64,000 bases of DNA from positions 35,489,815-35,553,814 of the forward strand of contig JAQISU010001235.1 in the NCBI GenBank assembly GCA_029339505.1. Reading direction: 5' to 3'. The position numbers and the translations under genes are program-made. Shown in pieces: positions 18,701 to 28,249 of this stretch (position 1 is the first letter of the stretch; every line of letters starts with the position of its first letter). The notes under the pieces were generated by a model that was given only the letters and a program-made list of their open reading frames with translations, did not search any database and was not told where the DNA came from. The stretch comes from Unio delphinus. Taxonomy: Eukaryota > Mollusca > Bivalvia > Unionida > Unionidae.

Positions 18701-19385
18701 TCAGATGAAGTTGTTTGCGCTACATAAAGAAAAATTTGCAACACTTCCAGTACCACTCTGTTATAGACCTAAGGATACACGAAAGCAGAATATCGACGTT
18801 GACATTCCTGGACAACAACAAAAGCAGAATTTAGTATTAAATGATATTGTGCTGGTTGATATCAACGTCGTTAAAGATGCATTAGGTGCTGATAAATCCC
18901 CATGGACGTTAGGTTATGCAGCAACAATACACTCTTCACAGGGATTGACTATATCCGATACAACTCTTTGGATAGTAGATAATCATATTGAGTGGTCAAA
19001 TTTAGTTTATCTCGCAGTATCCAGAGTACGGCGAATAAACCAACTTCGAAGAATTGTGGTTAATGATAATGACAATACAATAAGTAATATACACACCGAT
19101 GATAATATAATCAGAAAAAAACTCTCTGGTTATAAACAACAGGATAAAAAAAATAAAAGAGAATTTGACATTGATGCTGAATTAATTAAGACACTAAAGC
19201 AACAACAGAACAATCACTGCGCGAGTTGTAATTGTATAATGAGTTGGAATTGGTCGGATAAAGATCCTCGCCAATTCACCGTAGATAGAAAAGATAACAA
19301 TCTCGGTCATGTCAGAAACAATGTGAGGTTGACTTGTCTTGAGTGCAACAGACGCCGGGGTGACAGCACCTTAGGTGCTAATTAA
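15735..19385 (+). pseudogene. POLB: PolB DNA polymerase - SF1 helicase - HNH fusion, with one internal TAG
   Basis: One reading frame of 1216 codons from the ATG at 15735 (MKEFKRLSKI), open except for a TAG at 17322-17324 (codon 530). The upstream and downstream parts share the frame; the second part has no early ATG of its own. The N-terminal 400 residues include an IDHNKHAWT block known from Polinton-type PolB. Palm motif A is DISACYPGSF (D438), and motif C is the YxDTDS-type ATDSMYI (D715); the TAG falls between them. I could not identify clear 3'-5' exonuclease motifs. The helicase has Walker A GCGGSGKT (796-803), DEICT (871), GDHGQPQPF and a late TIHSSQG motif (Pif1/RecD-like). The C-terminal HNH-like domain has CxxC at 1162-1165, VDRKDNNLGH and CLECNRRRG. 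The product would copy the element by protein priming. Interrupted here, unless the stop is read through or is an error. Confidence 0.9.
16818..16859. repeat. Two palindromes inside the polymerase coding sequence
   Basis: GAAAATTCTAAAGAATTTTC (16818-16837) and GGAAACACTAGTGTTTCT (16842-16859) lie back to back in frame and are translated as ENSKEFSE and GNTSVS. A third, AGAAACACAAATGTTTCT (18171-18188), lies after the helicase Walker A motif. Confidence 0.85.
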
Positions 19386-20325
19386 GACCACGCGGTGGTA
19401 ATTGAGTATCCTCAGGAATCACTTGTAATTGTTCGCGTGTAAATCCTCGCTGAGGAGCAGTTGAATCCAGTCTATAGATTGGAGGTCTACCAGTTGATCG
19501 TGTTATACCGGATATTTTATGCGTAGTGACGCTCCAAATAGGATCGGTAGCTCTTTTTTTACCACCCTCAAGCTCTCCTGGTTCGTATAAGTACCTTACA
19601 ATGACATTACTACCAAGAATTGGTTCTTTTTGTGAAATTCCTTGGATTTCCATTTTGATAGACGCCTTCTTAATAGCGTTGACAGGTTTCATATTAATTG
19701 TTCTAGTAATCTCATTATTGATTGCGGTAATCACAGCTGGTAATCTCTTGACCCATTCACGGGATCGTTTATCCTGTATGAATTCTTTTGCGTATTGATA
19801 TCCGAATAACCGCTCAGCAAGGGTTTTATTAAACCGTTCAATAATTGCCTGATCGCGATGTAGCGCAGTGTGTCCTCGTCTGATGGCGACATTATGATGA
19901 TTCATCGTAGATGTAACAACACCTTGAAATTCCTTGCCAGGATCAACTTGTAACAGATTTGGCCAGCGCAGAGGACCTCGTCGATAAATTTTTTCAAATG
20001 CAGAAGCTACTTCAGTAGATGATTTTGTTTTTAACGGTTCTGCTTGTTTGTATCGACTTGCAATATCAACTAACGTTAACGCGTATTTGTAACCGTTGTC
20101 ATGCGGCAGAAATAGTATATCAGCTTGATGAACTTCATTAGGTGTTGTAACATCAAAATGCGAATAGTTAATTTGTTTAGGCGCTGGTAGATAAATTTGC
20201 CATATTGCCTGTTTAGATAACCAGTTTGCCGCTGTAGTTTTTTTCACCTTTGATGCACTAGCGAGTTTATTAATTGCTGCGTAACCTCTCCAGTATCCTC
20301 TCGGAGAATAATAAATAGATTCCAT
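19378..20325 (-). CDS. INT: Retroviral-type (rve) integrase
   Basis: 315 residues from the ATG at 20325. A short N-terminal helical region precedes the RNase H-fold core with the DDE triad D69 (QADILFLP), D128 (LLQVDPGKEF) and E163 (DQAIIERFNKTLAE), spacing D-58-D-34-E. The C-terminal domain (about 245-310) resembles a chromodomain-like module: VRYLYEPGELEGG, then YRLDSTAP and GFTREQLQVIP. It inserts the linear element DNA and creates the short target duplication. The gene is convergent with the polymerase fusion and overlaps its last 8 bp. A perfect palindrome AAAATGCTAGCATTTT (20329-20344) sits directly upstream and spans the end of the PLA2 frame. The N-terminal HHCC zinc motif is not evident. 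Confidence 0.95.
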   Translation of the reverse strand: MESIYYSPRGYWRGYAAINKLASASKVKKTTAANWLSKQAIWQIYLPAPKQINYSHFDVTTPNEVHQADILFLPHDNGYKYALTLVDIASRYKQAEPLKTKSSTEVASAFEKIYRRGPLRWPNLLQVDPGKEFQGVVTSTMNHHNVAIRRGHTALHRDQAIIERFNKTLAERLFGYQYAKEFIQDKRSREWVKRLPAVITAINNEITRTINMKPVNAIKKASIKMEIQGISQKEPILGSNVIVRYLYEPGELEGGKKRATDPIWSVTTHKISGITRSTGRPPIYRLDSTAPQRGFTREQLQVIPEDTQLPPRGLN

Positions 20326-20328
20326 ATT

Positions 20329-20344
20329 AAAATGCTAGCATTTT
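20329..20344. repeat. Perfect 16-bp palindrome between INT and PLA2
   Basis: AAAATGCTAGCATTTT. The corresponding junctions in the two relic copies (29456-29462 and 51910-51925) lack it. Confidence 0.85.
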
Positions 20345-20712
20345 CAATTACCAGCACCTAACATCAATTTACCCTTCATAGCAGATTTTACCAACCAAGA
20401 AGCCAACTTTTCTTTGAAGGATTTATCAGGAATAGCATTTAACGCATGAATTAATTTTACATCTGCGAGATGTCTGTGTTGAAGATTGCTGCTTTTATAA
20501 GCGACATCATGAGCATGACACGCCTTATCAATAGCGTTTATTGGATATTCGCCAGGTCGAGGCTGATTTTGATCATCAAGTCTGATATCTAATCGTGTTC
20601 CCGGTCCACAGTAGCTATATCCTGGAAGGTGCTTTTCTCCTGGATACTTTGCCCACGGTGTTCCTGGGAGTTTTGTCAATTTGGCTGCAATATCACCTCC
20701 TCGTTTTTTTTT
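20344..20712 (-). CDS. PLA2: Parvovirus-like phospholipase A2 domain, frame without ATG
   Basis: The frame encodes a secretory-type PLA2 module: Ca-binding loop YCGPGTRLD and catalytic HAHDVAY, with a downstream HLADVKLIHAL helix. It ends in a basic Gly-rich tail. Such domains are known in parvovirus VP1 and in some adintoviruses, where they breach endosomal membranes on entry. In this frame I find no ATG upstream of the domain: it is open back to about 20733, the next codon upstream being TAG, and the only Met lies near the C-terminus; the obvious start at 20679 is a TTG. It lies -1 relative to the zinc-ribbon gene upstream, and AAAAAAC at 20703-20709 would allow the shift. Expression as a fusion with the zinc ribbon is therefore likely, unless the A9 run is misread. 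Confidence 0.85.
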   Translation of the reverse strand, partial: KKKRGGDIAAKLTKLPGTPWAKYPGEKHLPGYSYCGPGTRLDIRLDDQNQPRPGEYPINAIDKACHAHDVAYKSSNLQHRHLADVKLIHALNAIPDKSFKEKLASWLVKSAMKGKLMLGAGN

Positions 20713-20858
20713 AAAGGTTTCGTGGAAGTAAATCTAAATTTTTTCGTACTACATTGTACGCATTTACCAGAAAGCGCTGATCGATTATTTTTCGTTGTAA
20801 TCGTCGTCAAGTCATTTGTGCCAGTACGCGTCCTACACTTCACACAATATAGATCCAT
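20676..20858 (-). CDS. Zinc-ribbon protein (DUF5679-like)
   Basis: 60 residues from the ATG at 20858. Zinc ribbon with C5-x2-C8 (YCVKCRTRT) and C33-x2-C36 (GKCVQCSTKK), followed by FRFTSTKP. This matches the small viral ribbon family DUF5679, common in giant viruses and Polintons, in which a PLA2 or other domain may follow. Function unknown, probably nucleic-acid or protein binding. It ends in A-rich coding sequence overlapping the PLA2 frame. It shares an 18-bp promoter gap with the divergent ATPase gene. Confidence 0.75.
   Translation of the reverse strand: MDLYCVKCRTRTGTNDLTTITTKNNRSALSGKCVQCSTKKFRFTSTKPLKKNEEVILQPN
20703..20712 (-). promoter_or_regulatory. Candidate -1 ribosomal slippery site (A AAA AAC)
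   Basis: On the minus strand TTTAAAAAAAAACGAGG. In the zinc-ribbon frame the codons end AAA AAA AAC, so the heptamer A AAA AAC is in the correct phase for a tandem -1 slip into the PLA2 frame. Confidence 0.55.
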
Positions 20859-20876
20859 AATTTATATATAACAGTT
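20859..20876. promoter_or_regulatory. Bidirectional TATA-like promoter
   Basis: AATTTATATATAACAGTT is the whole gap between the divergent ATGs of the zinc ribbon and the ATPase. The TATATATA core is readable both ways. Confidence 0.5.
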
Positions 20877-21539
20877 ATGAATGTAATTGATTATTCAGCT
20901 ACTCGACAACGAAAACCTATTAAACATCATGCAATGTTACCAGATTCTATTCGCGCGATTATCATCGGACCATCTGGAAGTGGTAAAACACAATTGCTAC
21001 TTAATTTGATAACGAGATGGATGAAGTGGGATAAATTGTACATGATTGCTCCGAGTGTAGACGATCAACGATGTTATGAAGTGCTAAAGGATTTTAATGA
21101 TGCCGCGCGAGAAATTAACGGTGATGATATCATTGAGTTTATAACCGATATCGAAGAGGCACCTAGTATTGATGATATTGATGGAAGTATTAACAATTTA
21201 GTCGTATATGATGATGTTATGTTGGAAAGACAAACAAATCCAGCAATGATATTTTCCAGAGGCAGACATAAAAACATAGATGTGATATATGTTACTCAAA
21301 AATACGCACAGATTCCAAGTATAATAAGAGAAAATTGCAATTTAGTATGCGTATTTAACGGTACTGGAAAATACACATTACAAAATATTTTTAATTACTG
21401 GTGTGACGGTGATATGGATTTTAATAAATTTAAAAATTTCTTTAGTATGGCTAGAACCCCCCCATACGGATTTATAACGATAAATTTAGCAGACTCTCGG
21501 ACAAGATATCGTATCGGACTTGATCAAATATTTAGTTAG
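20877..21539 (+). CDS. ATP: Genome-packaging ATPase, FtsK/HerA (A32-like)
   Basis: 220 residues from the ATG at 20877. Walker A GPSGSGKT at 31-38, Walker B NLVVYDDVM at 107-115, a SRGRHKN basic motif at about 127-133 and a sensor-like VIYVTQKY at 136-143. Family members pump viral DNA into the procapsid at one vertex and are diagnostic for Polintons, adintoviruses and NCLDV. Length is typical. The last codons (LDQIFS) and stop lie inside the right TIR, so the left TIR carries a copy of the gene's 3' end. A close but broken copy lies at 28250-28915. Confidence 0.95.
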   Translation: MNVIDYSATRQRKPIKHHAMLPDSIRAIIIGPSGSGKTQLLLNLITRWMKWDKLYMIAPSVDDQRCYEVLKDFNDAAREINGDDIIEFITDIEEAPSIDDIDGSINNLVVYDDVMLERQTNPAMIFSRGRHKNIDVIYVTQKYAQIPSIIRENCNLVCVFNGTGKYTLQNIFNYWCDGDMDFNKFKNFFSMARTPPYGFITINLADSRTRYRIGLDQIFS

Positions 21540-21774
21540 CGCATTAGCAGCCGAGGAGGTGAACGTCAACTAAATGGCGTCTTTTTTTTTTACCCTTGAG
21601 GAAGGCTCCGTTTGACAAACAGAACTCTAAAATTGTTAAGTCTCAGTTTGGCAAATGGAGCCTTAGAATATTTTGCTTAAAATATAACCATCTGATCCAA
21701 GGCTCTATTTGGTAAAAGGAAGCTTAAAATATTTTGCTTAAAAGTTAGTTGGTCTGTTCACCCTCTCTGCTGCT
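21516..21774 (-). repeat. Right terminal inverted repeat of the Polinton (259 bp)
   Basis: Exact reverse complement of 5286-5544 as far as I can read, including the ten-base homopolymer. It contains the ATPase 3' end, and the second copy of the flanking AAAGGA follows at 21775-21780. Confidence 0.95.
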
Positions 21775-21780
21775 AAAGGA

Positions 21781-23850
21781 ATAGTAAGGTTAACAGGGTC
21801 CTAAATTAACGAAATATAAGATGGTTAATATACCAAAACAATAAGATCCACATCACAATGCGGACAAAAATATCATAAAAAAGACCTATACATTTTAATA
21901 TTGGCTCAACCCACAATATCTGGTCTATAAAATTCTAAAATATAAGATTGTTAAAATTTAAAACCATCAGGCTCGGTCTCATAAGAAGAGACTATTGGTA
22001 ACTAGCAATCTAAAACTTAAAATATAAAACCAAGTCAATTAGTCAATTACAGCAGTTATAGCTGAACACACCGACGGAATGCATATGTCGAAAACAAAGT
22101 CAGGAAAACATACAGAGCACCGATAGCAAATAAGTACTGATTCAAAATTCCGGAAAGACTACAACATTTACATCACATTTGGAACAGGGGGAAATATTAA
22201 TACCAATGGACGTGGAGTGTCGAATGTAGAGTTTTGGGGGCTCTCTTCCTTTCATTTCCTCCGTTGTACCAACAGTGAGCAAACTAACGAGTGAGCGGTA
22301 TTCACAATAAAGCGCACAGGGGTGACACTGACCCCCCACCCCTGTGCGAATAGCTAAAGATCATACGGTGTGGGAATTAACGGGTTACATATGCCCGAAT
22401 GGGCGAAGGCGACCATAATTAAAAGTCAACCAGTCAGTTAGTCGAGCCATTGAACACAGAATAAAAAAAATGGCTTGGGAATATGGACAAGATGTTGAAA
22501 CTGCAAGAGTTAGTGATTACGGATGGCTTGGTGGAAGAAATGCTAATCAGAAAAGAGTATGGGGTTGTAACCCACATGATTTGAAAATGGAGATTAATAA
22601 TTTGAAGAAAGGGAAATAATTATTGAGATAAAACAGGAACAAGAGGAGAAGTAGGATAAAGAGGAAAAGGAGCGAATGAGAGTCTACAATACTAAGCGAG
22701 AAACGACGAGGACAATAGGAAAAGGAAACAAGATGAGAGCGAGGATGAGGAGAAAGATATTGGGAAGATGAAGAACACAAAAGTAATGGATAAGATGAAA
22801 AGATGGCGGATAAGAAGAAACTGAGGAGAGCTATTAGAAAATGTTAAACAGCTCTTTTCAGGGCCACTCCATTGACTCGGAAAGATGCATATTCTCTTTT
22901 ACCTAAAAATTGTTTAGTTGTTTGTGTGCTATATTTACGTCCATCAATATGTTTGTGTGATTTCTCTGTTTCTAAGTCTGTCTCTAACCACGTCTCAGTG
23001 TCTATGTCTCTATTTGTCCCTAGAGTAACGCGTATTAGTTCAACCCCTTGCCACATTGTTCCGCCCGATTAAAGTCAGTCTCTTGCAACATTGTTGCCAT
23101 CGTTTACCCAATGTCCAGTACCGTGACGTCATCATTGTTAAATTCCAATCGTCCGTATATCGTCTCATCCATGTCAAATTTCTCTTGTCCGTATGTAGTC
23201 CCCACCCCATGCTAAAATATTGTCCATATATTCCAAACACCCTTTTCAAACATGAATGTCACATTGTCCGTATATAGTCTCCCATCACTACTTGCGTTAA
23301 TAGAAAGCTATACGGTAGTTTACGCGAGTGCTATTTAGGTGTGACCCGTGTTTGAAACTCCAGCCCGATATATAGGTGTGTTTGTGATAAATTGGTGATA
23401 AGCTGGTTCCCCCATATTCCAAAGAAACGCTTGGCAAGTGCCATCAAACTTGTATATGCGCAGAAACAAATATCAACTTATCTAGGACTACTTCTCTAAT
23501 GTATTTTTTTTTTGCAACCGTTATTTTTTCTACTTCTGCTTTTAGTTTGTAAGCACTTGCCACACTTAACGAAAGCGGGAAGAAAATAATAAAAAGCTAT
23601 GAAAGACTAATGTCTAGACAAGTATTAAACTTTGTTTCCGTTTCAACCTAAAAGCATTCGGGGATGATACTTTAATATCCCACATATTTCCTGACTGACG
23701 TAGTTCCTAAGTTTTGGGAATATTGATACAACATATTTCTAAATTAAATACTTGTATCAGTCTTTTTCTTTCAACCAGTTGGTCAAAATGTCTCTGTTCA
23801 TTAGTATGCCTGTTCAGTGAGAATTATATGTTCTTCTTCTTCCTCTTATA
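21781..23850. other. Non-coding flank right of the Polinton
   Basis: AT-rich to 22.4 kb, then a purine-rich block (22.6-22.8 kb) and unique sequence. Short ORFs here have no domains. Nothing recognisable. Confidence 0.6.
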
Positions 23851-23851
23851 G

Positions 23852-23919
<68 letters not shown>

Positions 23920-23920
23920 G
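23850..23920. repeat. (ATT)n microsatellite
   Basis: About 23 perfect ATT units. Confidence 0.97.
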
Positions 23921-26900
23921 CTGTTGTTGTTATTTACAACAAATAAAAACACTAAATGTACTAGATGACACAATTAGACTTTATGTTGGTTGCATTTTGT
24001 TTCCAAAATGAAGTTCAATAATTGAATATAATTTCTGCTCCAAACATCTAAAGTCAGAAGGAATTCATAATAAATACTTTTGATGAGTTCTTAATTTCTC
24101 AGTCATTACCTTATGTTTGTTTACCTGAAAAGGCTGATTATACACTTGTGCAAATATCTTTACTTATCTAGTTTTTATACAGATTAAAAAAAATTTAATC
24201 AAAACCACTTTCTAGAAAGACAAGAACTCCTATCGTGACAGAAGAATCCATAAGAATCCATCTCATTACGAGAGAGAAAGAGTTGGTGTTTACATATTTT
24301 TAAAAGCGGTAATTTCTTGTGTGCGAGGTGGTTTGAGTAATCTTGCGCTCGAATCACACCCACCACATCCTCCTTTTCGAGTCACTATATTTTTTTAAAA
24401 GTAACTGTTATATTATTGTAATTATTTCATTAGTTTAAAACTTAATTAAAATAATACCTTGTTTCACTACTATTTAAAAACACAGAATCAAAATAAGGAA
24501 ATTTCGTGTGAAAAAAATAATGATAAACACAACAACACCACTTACCTCAACAGTTCGTATTCTCCTAGTGTAGTCCGAATCATGTGTATCACATACTTAG
24601 AAATCATAATTAGATGTATAGTCAAACAAAAATTAAAACATTTTCCGAAGTGCGTTTCCATTTTCAGATAATATAACTTTTTTTATTGAAATCCAGCCGA
24701 GCAGAAAACCTGCACTTGCCCAGGGAATGTCCCTAGCGACGCTAAATGTATAGCTCGAGTTTAGTGTTTCATTAGTCGATAAAAGACGAATAGACACCAC
24801 TATCGATCACTGTTTAAATCAGATTTATCTAGTATTGGATGATATGCAATTATCCATAAATTAGTCAGCTTAGATCATAGTAGGAGTTGTTTTCGCTAAT
24901 TGATTCAGCAGCAGTTCAATGCATAGATCCGACCTGTCAATCAAATCCACAGATGTTGACCAATCGGATAGGACTCATTAGGAGCGTCCGGTGCTACGGT
25001 CACATCCGCCATGTTTTGCCCACAAACAAACATGTGGTGAGAATACAACTGCATTACAGACTCTCATGATGTTTTGTATATATTTTACAAAATGGTGCTT
25101 CTATTTGCATGGGCATCATGCAATGAAGATGAGAGATATCCGGGAAGGTTGGATATAATCGTTTGCCAATTTTAAAACATACCTCTGGGCGAAGGGTCAT
25201 GTTATATACATAGTGAAATTAAATCTAAGCTACACATGGTTACAAGTGGGGAAGAAACTCTTTATAGCTATTTTATCAATTTGTACATCACACCAAACCT
25301 GCTGAGAAACTATCTAGTGTCAGCCCTTCTGTTTTTTCCTCCAAACAATCAGGCAGTAAGTTCGATGTTTAAACTTCGTGTTCAGGTAATAGTTCAAATA
25401 AGAGGTTAATTATTTGAGGAAGCGTACTAGTGTACTCATGATTCAAACATGTCTCGGTTACCATGGTAAAAGTTTCAGAGAGGTTAGTCATGTGAGTACA
25501 CATGCTAGCGTAGGCACAGTTAAATGTGTCCAATCTCGTCATGGTAAAATAGGTAATAAGAATACAGCAGGTTTGAAAATTGCCCAGGGAAAATATACAA
25601 GTGTCTTTTCGTAATGAATTACATGGCAATAAACATGTTTTCACTGACACTAAAACTAGTAGTTGTATATGTTAATTTCCGTCAATAAGAATATTTATTA
25701 CATATGTATACATGGCTTTGATGAGTTAATTTATACGTTTTTATCCTATTAGATTTTTTTAAATTAAAAATCATATCATAAAATGATACAATGTAGATCA
25801 TTACTATGCTTGACGAAATGTTTCAAAAAATAAAACCAAACGTTCAAACCCAAAATTCCACGACTTCTTGAGATCGCATAGCGCGTTCTAGTTAGCTCCT
25901 TATTCCGGCTTATTAATGTATTTTGATGCAGCCAAGTCATTAGTATGTCTCTTTAAAAATAAATGTTACGTCAATCAGAAAATTTATGTTTTGATGTTGT
26001 TATCTTTTCTTCACTTTCTGAACTCAAATTTTGAACCGCAGTAAAATTTTGATAAAGTCAAAGCGTGACAACATAACATCAAAACATGGATTTCAGGAGA
26101 AACATAATTTTAAAAAATTAAAGATTGTGCTTTGGGTGGCAAAATAAAATAAAATTAATAACTGCAGATAGTAAGGGAAATATACACTAGCACGTCAGTT
26201 ATGATGGATTGTTATGGTATCGGCAATAAGTAAATAAGAGCACTGACCGTCAAGATATTATATAGGTCTTTTCGGTGTTCTTTGTTTTATAGTAATACTT
26301 ATTTAATTTCCAGTTCAAATTAGATGATTGTAGGAATCGATAGATAAACAGACACCATGTAGATCCCAGGTGATGCAATGGGCGTTACTCGCGATAACAC
26401 AATTTTTAATTTTTTTATACGATGGCATAAGTTTTCATACTGTTAGGATCTTGATGAACATGCTGCACAATTTGTTATTCAATTTGAAAATTGGGTAGTA
26501 CTTCCGTGGTTCTCATTCTGTCACTGGTACCCTCCAACAAAATAAACTTATCTGAGAGAATTAAAACGATGCATACGTAACCACTTGTGATTGGTGGTGG
26601 CGCCTGGATTGTCATCAAAAATGGGCTCACTAACATGAGAATGAAAGTACATGTCGACTGTTTAAATTAAAAATAGGTGTTACAACGAAAAGTAATATAT
26701 TGTATACAACAAAGTCTTAAAGTAAACACTGTCTATGGCTAAAGCCACGAGAAGAAATAAAACACCCCCATCCCCTCAAACCCAATATTAACATTATTCA
26801 AATTTTAACTCTTATTTACTACCTATATTTGATATCTTACTTTTTGACAAATAAGGTAATCATGTGATCTCATTCTTTCATGAAATCATTGGACATTATC

Positions 26901-27518
26901 ACATGACAAACTGGTTAACTGATTTGTTACAATAATGTTGATTGTACGAAGATAGAGATTGTATTTGAGAACACGGGGTACGGCCATATTTAAAAAATGG
27001 AAATTCATAGGTGCTTTTTTTTAAAATAGTGTACTCGCTAGACGTTTCGACATTTATCCCGAAATAAAACTGGTGATGTAAAACTAGTAACTTATGTTCA
27101 TAAAGTGTATATAACATATGCAAACGACAAGAGTCTCTGTGCAGAAAATTACTGAAAACTTCGAATACCGCGATACCAAGAACCTGCGATATCGCAGGAA
27201 GCAACAATATGCGTATATCAGTTTCTCTCTGACATTTATATGATAGGGACCAATATATATGTTACAAATATACCGTATATATTCGTAACACGTAGACAAA
27301 CATCTGCTGTCGCATAATGCGCTGGCAGATAAGTGCATGTGTTGTTTGTTCAACTGATTCCTTGTTACAAACTGCAATAATCCATAATCTGCCGTCAAAT
27401 AAAGCGAAATCAGATCTGGGTCTATGCAGTACGCAGTTGAATCGAACTTATACACGAGTTCATACTGTACGAATTTTTTGCTGTCAGTTATCTATACAAC
27501 CAACTTTTCCTAACATAA
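23921..27518. other. 3.6 kb with no recognised feature
   Basis: Unique AT-rich sequence with only short ORFs and stops in all frames. I found no domain, no RNA gene that I could fold with confidence and no long repeat. Confidence 0.55.
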
Positions 27519-27690
27519 TGCATGTCTCTTGATTGGCTGGGATAATCAAGAAAATGCATGTCTCTGGAAGTGTTGGGATAGTCAACAAAATGCATGTCTC
27601 TCGAAGTGTTGGGATAGTCAACAAAATGCTTGTATGTAGATGAGTTGGGATAGTCAACAAAATGCTTGTCTGTAGATGGATTGGGATAAT
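27519..27690. repeat. 36-bp tandem repeat, about 5 units
   Basis: TGGGATARTCAACAAAATGC recurs at exactly 36-bp spacing (GGGATA at 27539, 27575, 27611, 27647, 27683). Confidence 0.9.
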
Positions 27691-27930
27691 TTACCTTTTA
27701 CTGTATTATGTGTTTGCGGGAGTTTGGTTTGATTGCTTGGAGACAGTTTTATATCGATATAGAAATACTGATAATGTTATTGACGAGTCATGCCCAAATA
27801 CTTGCTGATACTTGTTACGGGCTGATCGAGTATGTTCACAAGCAAAGAAAAAAAATCTAAATTTGTTTATCTGACCTAGTTCAGAAATTTTCATATCGTA
27901 TACAGTTACTCACGTTAAATCTCCATGTGT

Positions 27931-27937
<7 letters not shown>

Positions 27938-27989
<52 letters not shown>
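27938..27989. repeat. (AG)n microsatellite
   Basis: About 26 perfect AG units. Confidence 0.97.
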
Positions 27990-27993
<4 letters not shown>

Positions 27994-28249
27994 CAATTCA
28001 ATCTTCGGTTGCTTCTTGTATGTCACTGAGAACAAAATTTAACTTCATTTTAATCTTTCTTGATTTATTCTGCCCAGCAACAAAGAGTGTGGACAGACTG
28101 AAACTATTTCAAGCAAATCGAAACTATTTCAAACAAACCAAAACCAATTCAGGCAGACAAAAAAAGAGAAATGGTTTCGGTTTGTCACGCTATTGAGACT
28201 CTGTCTCCAGACAGACCCGGAGCCGATGGCGTTTTGGAAACGAATTGTT

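Larger units (their letters stand above)
5286..21774. mobile_element. Complete Polinton/Maverick (adintovirus-like) element
   Basis: About 16.49 kb bounded by 259-bp terminal inverted repeats starting AGCAGCAGAGAGGG. AAAGGA occurs at 5281-5286 and again at 21775-21780, which fits a 5-6 bp target duplication whose last base is shared with the left terminal A. The element encodes the diagnostic Polinton set: PolB, rve integrase, adenain-like protease, A32/HerA-type packaging ATPase, double-jelly-roll capsid protein and a candidate penton. It adds a PLA2 domain, a pVI-like and a pX-like protein, and an HNH homing endonuclease. Polintons self-synthesise their DNA and are thought to form virions. 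Apart from one nonsense codon in the polymerase fusion and the missing PLA2 start, all ORFs look open. That and the matching termini indicate recent insertion or ongoing repair. Confidence 0.96.

Noticed and set aside
17424..19385. Separate helicase gene starting after the TAG
   Set aside because: The frame is the same as the polymerase and open right back to the TAG; the apparent start is a TTG and the polymerase motif C lies downstream of it.
24310..24375. Possible tRNA-derived sequence near GGTTTGAGTAATCTTGC
   Set aside because: I could not form acceptor and anticodon stems, so there is no support for a tRNA or SINE.
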